DNA of 10,449 bases from UBA6078 sp964468685 (lineage in GTDB: Bacteria > Desulfobacterota > Syntrophia > Syntrophales > UBA2210): contig CAYXUH010000064.1 in assembly GCA_964468685.1 (NCBI GenBank), positions 1 through 10,449 on the forward strand. Reading direction: 5' to 3'. Below are positions 1 to 5,673 of this stretch, one piece after another. The notes under the pieces are model-generated. The model was not told the DNA's origin. It ran no database searches and was given only the letters and a program-made list of their open reading frames with translations. Every line of letters starts with the position of its first letter. The first letter of the stretch is position 1. A program made the position numbers and the translations under genes.

Positions 1-46
<46 letters not shown>

Positions 47-63
47 TTGATTTTGAAGAAACT

Positions 64-92
64 CTCTTAATAAAATACGGCCCGGTTGTCAA
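64..92 (-). promoter_or_regulatory. Possible sigma-70 promoter for the tRNA-Gly gene
   Basis: A perfect -35 hexamer TTGACA lies on the minus strand at 92-87. At a 17-nt spacing the -10 position reads TAAGAG (69-64), only 3 of 6 matches to TATAAT. A better hexamer, TATTAA (72-67), would need a 14-nt spacer, which is too short. The tRNA 5' end is 17 nt past the first candidate, a plausible distance. The -35 box is convincing and the -10 box is poor, so this is tentative. It overlaps the candidate pgsA terminator hairpin. Confidence 0.3.
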
Positions 93-114
93 CGAAAACT
101 TTGCATACCCGGCC
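70..114 (-). terminator. Possible imperfect rho-independent terminator after pgsA
   Basis: Two bases past the pgsA stop codon, GGCCGGGT (114-107, minus strand) can pair with ACCGGGCC (86-79). This gives an 8-bp GC-rich stem with one G-G mismatch and a 20-nt loop. The A/T-rich run GTATTTTATT follows immediately (to 70). The U-tract is interrupted and the loop is long, so termination may be weak or partial. Confidence 0.4.
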
Positions 115-116
115 AA

Positions 117-722
117 CTATTCCCCCATTTTCTTTTTATAGAACTTTATAAAATAGTCCGAGCCGGACCACATCGTCAGGGCAAGGGCGAGGTATAGGAC
201 AACAATACCTACGGCATGAGCATCAAGGCCGAAGACCGTATCATAGTGTATCAGAAGCGCCGATACGGCGACAATCTGACACAGGGTCTTCTGCTTCCCC
301 AGCCTGCTCGCGTCAATGACAAGCCCCTCCGCCGAAGCGATGCTCCTCAAACCATCCACCAGCAGATCCCGCATGATAATAACGGCAACGATCCACGCCG
401 GAATCCTGCCGATGGGAATCATCATGATCATGGCGGTCGTTACGACAAGCTTGTCCGCTACGGGATCGAGAAATTTCCCCATCGTGGTGACGATGTTGTA
501 CTTTCTCGCCACGTACCCGTCTATCAGGTCCGTAATCGCAGCTATAATAAAGAGGACGGCAATGACCATGCTCAGGATCCTGCCCGGGTTCAAGAGAAGA
601 AGAAACAGCACCGGGATCACCGCAAGTCTGAGAAGCGTGATGGTATTGGGAAGATTGAATACTTCATTTTCCCCCTTCGATGCCGTCATTTTTTCGAAGG
701 AGTTTTTCAGAAAGTGTCGCAT
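117..722 (-). CDS. pgsA: CDP-diacylglycerol-glycerol-3-phosphate 3-phosphatidyltransferase
   Basis: This inner-membrane enzyme transfers the phosphatidyl group of CDP-diacylglycerol to glycerol-3-phosphate, giving phosphatidylglycerol phosphate, the committed step to PG and cardiolipin. The 201-residue protein carries the full CDP-alcohol phosphotransferase motif D-x2-D-G-x2-A-R-x8-G-x3-D-x3-D, with D65, D68, G69, A72, R73, G82, D86 and D90. The FNLPNTITLLR segment before the first helix (22-32) is typical of PgsA. Hydrophobic segments at about 29-45, 48-64, 95-115 and 145-185 fit a multi-span protein. I chose the ATG at 722 because it has AAGGGA just upstream and lies one base past the transaldolase stop. 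The in-frame ATG at 776 would overlap that gene by 53 bp, and the one at 689 has no Shine-Dalgarno site. A possible terminator and then tRNA-Gly follow. The family assignment is secure; the exact substrate is inferred from motif, length and context. Confidence 0.95.
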   Translation of the reverse strand: MRHFLKNSFEKMTASKGENEVFNLPNTITLLRLAVIPVLFLLLLNPGRILSMVIAVLFIIAAITDLIDGYVARKYNIVTTMGKFLDPVADKLVVTTAMIMMIPIGRIPAWIVAVIIMRDLLVDGLRSIASAEGLVIDASRLGKQKTLCQIVAVSALLIHYDTVFGLDAHAVGIVVLYLALALTMWSGSDYFIKFYKKKMGE

Positions 723-723
723 G

Positions 724-1371
724 TCATCCCTTCGGAACCTTACGCCAGTCGGCCATAAATTTTTCAAGTCCCGCATCGGTAAGCGGGTGTCCGGCCATTT
801 GCTGTATCACTTTAAAGGGAATGGTGGCGATATCGGCTCCGAGGAGCGCCGCCTGAAGGACATGCAGTGGATGTCGGACGCTGGCAACAATAACCTCACA
901 GTCAAACGCATAGTTATCGAATATGGTCAGTATCTGCTCCACCAGATCCATTCCCGTGTGGGAAATATCGTCAAGCCTTCCTATAAAGGGACTGGCATAC
1001 CGCGCGCCCGCCTTGGCGGCCAGGAGTGCCTGCAGGGGCGAGAAAATCAGTGTCTGGTTTACGCTGATTCCCAGGTCCGACAACGTTCGGGTGGCCTTTA
1101 ATCCCTCTGTTGTCATGGGAACCTTTACCACCACGTTTTCTGCCAACCCTGCCAGCTTTTCCCCTTCGGAGACCATCCCCTCGGCATCTTCACTCACCAC
1201 CTCAAGGCTCACCGGTCCGGTAACTATCTCCAGTATCTCTCTGGTTACCGTGTCAAAATCCTTTTTCTCCTTTGCCACAAGAGAGGGGTTCGTCGTGACG
1301 CCGTCAACCATTCCCAGGCTCAGCCCCTCTTTGATTTCATCAATATTACCGGTATCTATAAAAAACTTCAT
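724..1371 (-). CDS. tal: Transaldolase, TalC/MipB (FSA-like) family
   Basis: This is a cytosolic class I aldolase-fold enzyme of the small subfamily shared by bacterial TalC transaldolases and fructose-6-phosphate aldolase (FSA). A transaldolase moves a dihydroxyacetone unit between sugar phosphates in the non-oxidative pentose phosphate pathway. The 215 residues match the family length. The signature GVTTNPSLVAK is at 24-34, the Schiff-base lysine K83 lies in VVKVPMT, and NQTLIFSPLQ is at 105-114. At the position of FSA Gln59 there is Glu (E57), and at the position of FSA Tyr131 there is Phe (F129). Both match transaldolase rather than aldolase, so transaldolase is the better call. The start at 1371 gives the usual MKFFIDT beginning and has AGGGGA 3 nt upstream; an ATG at 1389 would add six basic residues not typical of the family. 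It lies 14 bp after the small membrane protein and 1 bp before pgsA. Confidence 0.93.
   Translation of the reverse strand: MKFFIDTGNIDEIKEGLSLGMVDGVTTNPSLVAKEKKDFDTVTREILEIVTGPVSLEVVSEDAEGMVSEGEKLAGLAENVVVKVPMTTEGLKATRTLSDLGISVNQTLIFSPLQALLAAKAGARYASPFIGRLDDISHTGMDLVEQILTIFDNYAFDCEVIVASVRHPLHVLQAALLGADIATIPFKVIQQMAGHPLTDAGLEKFMADWRKVPKG
727..732 (-). promoter_or_regulatory. Shine-Dalgarno site that fixes the pgsA start
   Basis: AAGGGA lies 4 nt before the ATG at 722 and inside the last codons of the transaldolase gene. It favours 722 over the ATGs at 776 and 689 and suggests coupling of pgsA translation to the gene before it. Confidence 0.6.
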
Positions 1372-1374
1372 GCG

Positions 1375-1380
1375 TCCCCT
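1375..1380 (-). promoter_or_regulatory. Shine-Dalgarno site for the transaldolase
   Basis: AGGGGA lies 3 nt before the ATG at 1371, with a second purine-rich stretch GGAGA just upstream, directly after the stop codon of the preceding gene. It supports the start at 1371 over the in-frame ATG at 1389. Confidence 0.6.
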
Positions 1381-1385
1381 TCTCC

Positions 1386-1667
1386 TCAACTATTCTCTTT
1401 CTTGTATTTTTCAAGACACTCCCTGCTGCAAAAGTACAGCGTCTCGCCGTTCAGGGTGATCCTGTGGGCGCTGTTTATAGGAACATACGTCCCGCAGCAC
1501 GGATCCTTTACGAGATCCTCCCCCTCTATACGGGGTGCTCCCCCGGAAGATCTCCCCGACACCCTCTCTGACGGGGCAAACAGACCTTTCAGAGAGCGGT
1601 ATATCACATATACGATAATGCCTGCAATTACCAACCTAATCATCTTCAACCACAGGGGCGGCTCCAT
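1386..1667 (-). CDS. Small membrane-anchored protein with C-terminal Cys-rich (TRASH/YHS-like) domain
   Basis: Function is unknown. From the start used here it has 93 residues: one N-terminal transmembrane helix (about 8-25), a polar Ser/Gly/Arg-rich linker (33-50), and a C-terminal domain with C57, C58, C80 and C84. The cysteines lie in DPCCGTYVP and in YFCSRECLEKY, after a NGETLYF strand. A CxG element followed by FCSxxC and a KY tail resembles the metal-binding TRASH/YHS-type treble clef, also seen in the PP0621-like group of small membrane proteins, so a metal site is likely. This is inference from pattern. The start is uncertain: ATG 1682 (98 aa) lacks a Shine-Dalgarno site, ATG 1667 has a weak GAGCGG, and ATG 1643 (85 aa) lies two bases past the folK stop and begins directly at the hydrophobic helix. 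The gene overlaps the folK end under the longer starts and precedes the transaldolase by 14 bp. Confidence 0.8.
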   Translation of the reverse strand: MEPPLWLKMIRLVIAGIIVYVIYRSLKGLFAPSERVSGRSSGGAPRIEGEDLVKDPCCGTYVPINSAHRITLNGETLYFCSRECLEKYKKENS

Positions 1668-2179
1668 TCGCCGCTCAGCCATTCAACTGTATTGGTATCA
1701 TCCAGCCTGTCCAGCAGGCCTCCAACGGAAACTCCGAACGCAGGATGTATAACATGAGACGCTATCTCATCCAGGGGAACGAGCACAAAACGCCGTTTGT
1801 GGAGTCGGGGGTGCGGGACAACAAGGCCTTCCTCATCTATAACGGCCTGTCCGTAGAAGAGGATGTCGATGTCGATAATCCGCGGTCCCCATTTCTCGTT
1901 CCTGACTCTACCCATCTTGTCTTCGACGTCCAGGATGGCATCCATGAGGGAACGCGGTTCGAGTGCGCTCCGTATCTCGATGGCCCCATTGACAAACCAG
2001 TCCTGCTCTTCGAGCCCCACCGGCTGCGTTCGATACAAAGATGAACGTCGCAGGACCGCGACGCCACCTATATCGGATATGCGCCTTTCAGCAGCGGCAC
2101 AGTTCGCGGCGGCATCTCCAATGTTGGAGCCGACCCCCAAGAAGCAGATAACACCATCATTCACGCGGTTATCCCTCAT
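1646..2179 (-). CDS. folK: 2-amino-4-hydroxy-6-hydroxymethyldihydropteridine pyrophosphokinase (HPPK)
   Basis: HPPK transfers pyrophosphate from ATP to 6-hydroxymethyl-7,8-dihydropterin, the folate-pathway step before dihydropteroate synthase, in the cytosol. The 177-residue protein shows FLGVGSNIGD (13-22), LYRTQPVG (48-55), DWFVN (60-64), and the HPPK signature WGPRIIDIDILFYG (97-110), whose D103 and D105 are the Mg2+ ligands of the family. VPHPRLHKRRFVLVPL (121-136) follows. Length is slightly above the usual ~160 because of a short C-terminal tail. The ATG at 2179 is two bases after the dapB stop (TGA-AG-ATG), implying translational coupling. A GTG at 2164 preceded by GAGGGA is a possible alternative start that loses only five residues. 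It stands alone among amino-acid genes; no folP or folB is present in the window. Confidence 0.95.
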   Translation of the reverse strand: MRDNRVNDGVICFLGVGSNIGDAAANCAAAERRISDIGGVAVLRRSSLYRTQPVGLEEQDWFVNGAIEIRSALEPRSLMDAILDVEDKMGRVRNEKWGPRIIDIDILFYGQAVIDEEGLVVPHPRLHKRRFVLVPLDEIASHVIHPAFGVSVGGLLDRLDDTNTVEWLSGEWSRPCG

Positions 2180-2181
2180 CT

Positions 2182-3000
2182 TCAGGCCTTCAGACCCAGG
2201 ACATCCTGCATATCATACAGGCCGTTTTTCCTGTCCACAATCCACAGCGCCGCCCTGATCGCTCCCCGGGCAAAATTATCACGACTGTGGGCACGGTGGG
2301 TAAACTCCAAACGCTCTCCCATGCCACCGAAGACCACCGTATGCTCGCCGACAATGTCACCGGCCCTCACGGTATGCACGCCTATCTCGGCCTGCGGCCT
2401 GGCGCCCACCATCCCCTTGCGGCCATATACACCGACCGTCTCAATATCTCTGTCAAGGGCCTGCGCTATGATCTGGGCCATCTTCACGGCCGTCCCGCTG
2501 GGAGCGTCCTTCTTCTGGTTGTGATGTGCCTCAATAATCTCCACATCATACCCGTCGCCCAGGATGCCGGCCACGTCCTTGAGGACCTTGAACATAACGT
2601 TCACGCCCACGCTCATATTGGGAGCCAGAACGCACCTCACCCTCTCGGAGATATCGGCCACCTGCTTCATCTCATCCGGTGTCAGGCCCGTGGAACCGAT
2701 GACGATAGCCTTGCCATGCTCGGCCGCTGTCCTGAGATGTTCAACAGAAGCGTCATGGCTGCTGAAATCGATAACAACATCGCCCCGTTCGATACATCCG
2801 GCCAGGTCATTCCCCAGAACGATACCCGTCTCGCCCAGCCCCAGAGAAACACCGATATCCGTTCCTGCGAAAGGATGGCTCTCCTGCTCCACCGCTCCCA
2901 CAAGCTCCATCCTCTCGTCGCCGTGGATAAGGGTGATGATTCGTCTGCCCATCCTTCCGGCAGCTCCGGCAACTATTACCTTTGTCACTGTATTCACCAT
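2182..3000 (-). CDS. dapB: 4-hydroxy-tetrahydrodipicolinate reductase
   Basis: DapB reduces the DapA product with NAD(P)H to tetrahydrodipicolinate, the second step of the diaminopimelate/lysine branch. The 272 residues match the family length (E. coli 273). The Rossmann glycine motif GAAGRMG is at 12-18, VVIDFSS at 75-81 and APNMSVGVNVM at 126-136. The DapB signature EIIEAHHNQKKDAPSGTA covers 154-171, with H159, H160 and K163 at the same numbers as the E. coli catalytic residues. A further conserved GERLEFTHRAHSRDNFARGA block (228-247) is present. The start at 3000 shares a base with the dapA stop (TAATG), so translation is probably coupled; I see no good Shine-Dalgarno site. An in-frame ATG at 3069 would add 23 residues inside dapA and is unlikely. 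folK follows after two bases. Confidence 0.98.
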   Translation of the reverse strand: MVNTVTKVIVAGAAGRMGRRIITLIHGDERMELVGAVEQESHPFAGTDIGVSLGLGETGIVLGNDLAGCIERGDVVIDFSSHDASVEHLRTAAEHGKAIVIGSTGLTPDEMKQVADISERVRCVLAPNMSVGVNVMFKVLKDVAGILGDGYDVEIIEAHHNQKKDAPSGTAVKMAQIIAQALDRDIETVGVYGRKGMVGARPQAEIGVHTVRAGDIVGEHTVVFGGMGERLEFTHRAHSRDNFARGAIRAALWIVDRKNGLYDMQDVLGLKA

Positions 3001-3875
3001 TACCAGATCAGACCGTAATCGGTCATGATCTTCTTTAATTTCTGATAATTTGGATCCGATATCTTGCACAGGGGAAGTCTCAGCTCGTACTCTATCTTTC
3101 CCATCATTGCCAGGGCGGCCTTTACGGGGATGGGATTAACCTCCAGAAAACACCCCTCCATTATCGGACTCATTCGGAAGTGAAGCTCACGGGCCTTTCC
3201 CAGGTCGCCCGCTTCAAAGGCATCGATCATGGCCGCCATATCTCCCGGGATAACATTGGATACAACAGAGATAACCCCCTTGCCCCCCACCGCAAGGATC
3301 GGCAGGACGGTAAAATCATCACCGGACAAGACGGCAAAACCGTCGTCGCACAGTTCCACGACCTTGCTTATCTGTCTCAGGTCTCCCGTGGCTTCCTTTA
3401 TGCCCACGATATTGCTGATCTTAGATAGTCTCGCGGCGGTCTCCGGCAGGAGGTTGCCCCCCGTCCTGCTGGGCACATTGTAGGGGACAATCGGAACCGG
3501 AACGGCCTCGGCCACCGCCTTGTAATGCTGATACAGCCCTTCCTGCGTCGGTTTGTTGTAGTACGGGGTAACCAGCAGTGTCCCGTCCACTCCCACCTTG
3601 TACGCATGTTCGGTAAGCCGTATGGCCTCCTTCGTGCTGTTGGAACCGGTCCCTGCAATGACGGGGACCCTCTTGTTGACGGCATCCACGGTAATCTCGA
3701 CGACCCTGTCGTGCTCTTCATGAGACAGCGTTGCGCTCTCTCCCGTCGTTCCGCAGGGGACTATCCCGTCGGTTCCTGCCTTTATCTGGAACTCAATCAG
3801 TTCTCTGAGCGCCTCTTCATCCACCATTCCATCCTTGAACGGTGTGACGATCGCGACTATCGCCCCTCTAAACAT
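3000..3875 (-). CDS. dapA: 4-hydroxy-tetrahydrodipicolinate synthase
   Basis: DapA condenses pyruvate with aspartate semialdehyde, the committed step to diaminopimelate and lysine. The 291-residue TIM-barrel protein has the usual length. The Schiff-base lysine is K160 in GIKEATGD. The other family active-site residues are in place: T43 and T44 in CGTTGE, Y106 in TPYYNKP, Y132 in PYNVPSRTG, and R137, which binds the substrate carboxylate. VSVVSN-like strand 202-207 and the NPIPVKAAL block (247-255) are also typical. Translation starts at ATG 3875 behind the strongest ribosome-binding site I see in the window (AGGAGGAG). The 53-bp gap after lysA is the largest in the run, with no recognisable promoter or terminator in it. 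The stop codon overlaps the dapB start. Confidence 0.98.
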   Translation of the reverse strand: MFRGAIVAIVTPFKDGMVDEEALRELIEFQIKAGTDGIVPCGTTGESATLSHEEHDRVVEITVDAVNKRVPVIAGTGSNSTKEAIRLTEHAYKVGVDGTLLVTPYYNKPTQEGLYQHYKAVAEAVPVPIVPYNVPSRTGGNLLPETAARLSKISNIVGIKEATGDLRQISKVVELCDDGFAVLSGDDFTVLPILAVGGKGVISVVSNVIPGDMAAMIDAFEAGDLGKARELHFRMSPIMEGCFLEVNPIPVKAALAMMGKIEYELRLPLCKISDPNYQKLKKIMTDYGLIW

Positions 3876-3880
3876 AATAT

Positions 3881-3888
3881 CTCCTCCT
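3881..3888 (-). promoter_or_regulatory. Strong Shine-Dalgarno site of dapA
   Basis: AGGAGGAG lies 5 nt before the dapA ATG and is nearly complementary to the 16S rRNA tail. It is stronger than the sites of most neighbours, which lean on overlap with the preceding gene. This fits independent ribosome loading after the 53-bp gap that follows lysA. Confidence 0.7.
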
Positions 3889-3928
3889 GTTGAAAATTCT
3901 CTCTTTTCTTTTCACCGAACATTCTTCC

Positions 3929-5185
3929 TTATCGCAGAAAATCCGGAACGCTCTCGCCCCTTACCAGGTCCGCGCGCGTCTCTCTGGATCGTATCACGGA
4001 AAAGGTCTCATCCCTGACAAGGACCTCCGGGATCCTCGGCCGTGAATTATAGTTTGAAGACATGGAAAAACTGTATGCTCCGGCACTCATGACAGCCAGG
4101 AGCTCACCTCGTTCCAGCTCGGGGATGGCCCTGCCGCGGGCAAGATAGTCCCCCGATTCACAGATAGGGCCGACTACATCGGAGAGGATATCTTCTCTCT
4201 CCTTAAGTTCAACAGACTGGATCTTGTGATACGAATCGTACAGACTGGGCCTCAGCAGATCATTCATCCCCGCATCGACGATGACAAACCTCTTGTCAGC
4301 ATTGGTCTTCGTGTACAGAACCTCCGTGACCAGGATCCCCGCATTCCCCACGATCACCCTCCCCGGCTCAAGTATGAATGTGCAATCGATATCCCGTGCC
4401 CTGTCCATAATGGCCTTCGCGTAATCCACCGGATGAGGCGGCGTCTCCTGATCATAGGTAATCCCCAGGCCTCCTCCCAGATCGAGATACCTGATATCGA
4501 TCCCCTCATTCCTGAGGGACGCGATCAGCTCCTTCAGACAATCCAGCGCGTCGATAAAGGGGGCAATCTGCGTGATCTGTGATCCGATGTGACAATCAAC
4601 TCCTACAGCCTCTATATGATTCAGCTTTTTTGCATACCGGTACTCTACCAGGGACCGTTTGATATCGATTCCGAATTTATTCTCTTTCATCCCGGTCGAT
4701 ATATGGGGATGTGTCATGGGATCCACGTCGGGGTTCACACGCAGGGATATACGTGCAACGCTGCCCATCCTTCCGGCACATTCATTGATCACCTCAAGCT
4801 CCTGTGAGGATTCCACATTGAACATGAGAATATCGCTCTCCAGTGCGTACCGGATCTCTTCCTCCCTCTTTCCGACCCCGGAATAGACTATCTTGCGCGG
4901 ATCGGCCCCCGCCTCGAGGGCCCGGTAAAGCTCTCCCCCGGAAACAATGTCGATTCCGCTTCCCTCATTGATGAATATCCTGAGAATGGCCCCATTGGAG
5001 TTGGCTTTCGCGGAAAAGCAGACGATATGCTGTATATCTCTAAATGCCGAATCAAAGACATCAAAATGTCTCTTAAGCGTCCTGTAGCTGTAAAGATAGA
5101 AGGGGGTCCCCACGGCATGCGCCACCGCGCGAACCGGCACCTCTTCACACCACAGCTGATTGTCTACATAGTTAAAATAATGCAT
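3929..5185 (-). CDS. lysA: Diaminopimelate decarboxylase
   Basis: LysA is a PLP-dependent, fold-III enzyme that decarboxylates meso-diaminopimelate to L-lysine, the last step of the pathway. The 418 residues match the family. PLP is expected on K60 in CFSAKANSN. DCHIGSQ (197-203) holds the histidine that stacks on the cofactor. The phosphate-binding glycines are GGGLG (237-241) and EPGR (273-276). The CESGD motif (342-346, C342) is contributed to the partner active site in the family dimer, and a Tyr-rich segment with YSFSMSSNYNSRP follows (371-383). The N-terminal YLYSYRTLKRHFDVF region is typical. The ATG at 5185 is 18 bp after the lipoprotein stop, with a weak purine stretch (GGAACGGG) upstream. 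It is grouped with dapA and dapB downstream, although its substrate-forming steps (DapL or DapD/E, DapF) are not in the window. Confidence 0.98.
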   Translation of the reverse strand: MHYFNYVDNQLWCEEVPVRAVAHAVGTPFYLYSYRTLKRHFDVFDSAFRDIQHIVCFSAKANSNGAILRIFINEGSGIDIVSGGELYRALEAGADPRKIVYSGVGKREEEIRYALESDILMFNVESSQELEVINECAGRMGSVARISLRVNPDVDPMTHPHISTGMKENKFGIDIKRSLVEYRYAKKLNHIEAVGVDCHIGSQITQIAPFIDALDCLKELIASLRNEGIDIRYLDLGGGLGITYDQETPPHPVDYAKAIMDRARDIDCTFILEPGRVIVGNAGILVTEVLYTKTNADKRFVIVDAGMNDLLRPSLYDSYHKIQSVELKEREDILSDVVGPICESGDYLARGRAIPELERGELLAVMSAGAYSFSMSSNYNSRPRIPEVLVRDETFSVIRSRETRADLVRGESVPDFLR

Positions 5186-5203
5186 GATGCACCCGTTCCG
5201 ACC

Positions 5204-5650
5204 TCAGGGAACAACTATCTCCACAGTCTTGGATTCCTCTCCGCACATACCGGAGGAGGAGCATATCACCAGCCGGTAAGAGTAGGAAAAGCCCCTTCTG
5301 ATGTTTCTATCCACATACCTGAATTTTCCCTTCTCCTTCGATCGTGCATCACGAAGCGGAAGATATTCGACGACGGCATATATACGGGGACAGCCAGGGC
5401 AATCACTGCCGTCCACCTTCAACGCGCTTCTGAAGATTCGGACAGATCCCGCACGGTCCCACTGGCCGGGGATCCCCCATTCCAGGGCAGCTCTCCCTTC
5501 ATCAATAGACACAGTAAGGTCTGAGACCTTTTCGGGATAGCTGTCATGAGGATATCGCGGATCCGCTTTTTTTCCACAGCCGGCGGACAGCAGTGCCAGA
5601 GAGAATACCGCGATTACAAAAAATATCGATACCTTGTTCCCCTTTATCAT
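5204..5650 (-). CDS. FnIII-like lipoprotein with LptM/YifL-like N-terminus
   Basis: The 148-residue protein begins with a lipoprotein signal peptide: basic MIKGNK, a hydrophobic core at 8-22, and the lipobox LLSAGC with lipidated C25. After the cysteine comes GKKADPRYP, which resembles the CGxKGPLYxP head of LptM (formerly YifL), a small lipoprotein that helps mature the LPS translocon and whose gene in many gammaproteobacteria lies near lysA/dapF. Residues 40-148 look like one fibronectin type III domain: VSDLTVSIDEGRAALEW, then VRIFRS, then FSYSYRLVI near the end. Four further cysteines are C84 and C87 (CPGC), C130 and C136, possibly two disulfides. ATG 5650 is preferred because AGGAG lies 7 nt before it; the GTG at 5656 is one base from that site. 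It sits 23 bp after argH and 18 bp before lysA. No enzymatic role is suggested, and the LptM link is inference. Confidence 0.85.
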   Translation of the reverse strand: MIKGNKVSIFFVIAVFSLALLSAGCGKKADPRYPHDSYPEKVSDLTVSIDEGRAALEWGIPGQWDRAGSVRIFRSALKVDGSDCPGCPRIYAVVEYLPLRDARSKEKGKFRYVDRNIRRGFSYSYRLVICSSSGMCGEESKTVEIVVP

Positions 5651-5657
5651 ACGCACA

Positions 5658-5662
5658 CTCCT
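5658..5662 (-). promoter_or_regulatory. Shine-Dalgarno site that fixes the lipoprotein start
   Basis: AGGAG ends 7 nt before the ATG at 5650 but only 1 nt before the in-frame GTG at 5656. This selects the ATG and a 148-residue precursor. Confidence 0.65.
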
Positions 5663-5673
5663 CTCAATCAGGT

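Noticed and set aside
216..758. Plus-strand open frame (180 codons) opposite pgsA
   Set aside because: Shadow of pgsA and the transaldolase end; highly charged, no recognisable motif.
316..1101. Plus-strand open frame (261 codons) opposite pgsA and the transaldolase
   Set aside because: It spans the boundary of two well-supported genes on the other strand and shows no family features.
2287..3018. Plus-strand open frame (243 codons) opposite dapB
   Set aside because: Antisense to the whole of dapB; His-rich composition is explained by the complementary codons.
3001..3069. 23-residue N-terminal extension of DapB
   Set aside because: It would overlap dapA; the TAATG junction gives a protein of family length beginning near the Rossmann motif.
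3876..3928. Internal promoter or lysine riboswitch between lysA and dapA
   Set aside because: 53 bp is far too short for a lysine riboswitch, and I found no paired -35/-10 elements, only the strong dapA ribosome-binding site.
5651..5656. GTG start for the lipoprotein
   Set aside because: Only one base from the AGGAG site; the ATG at 5650 has the proper spacing.
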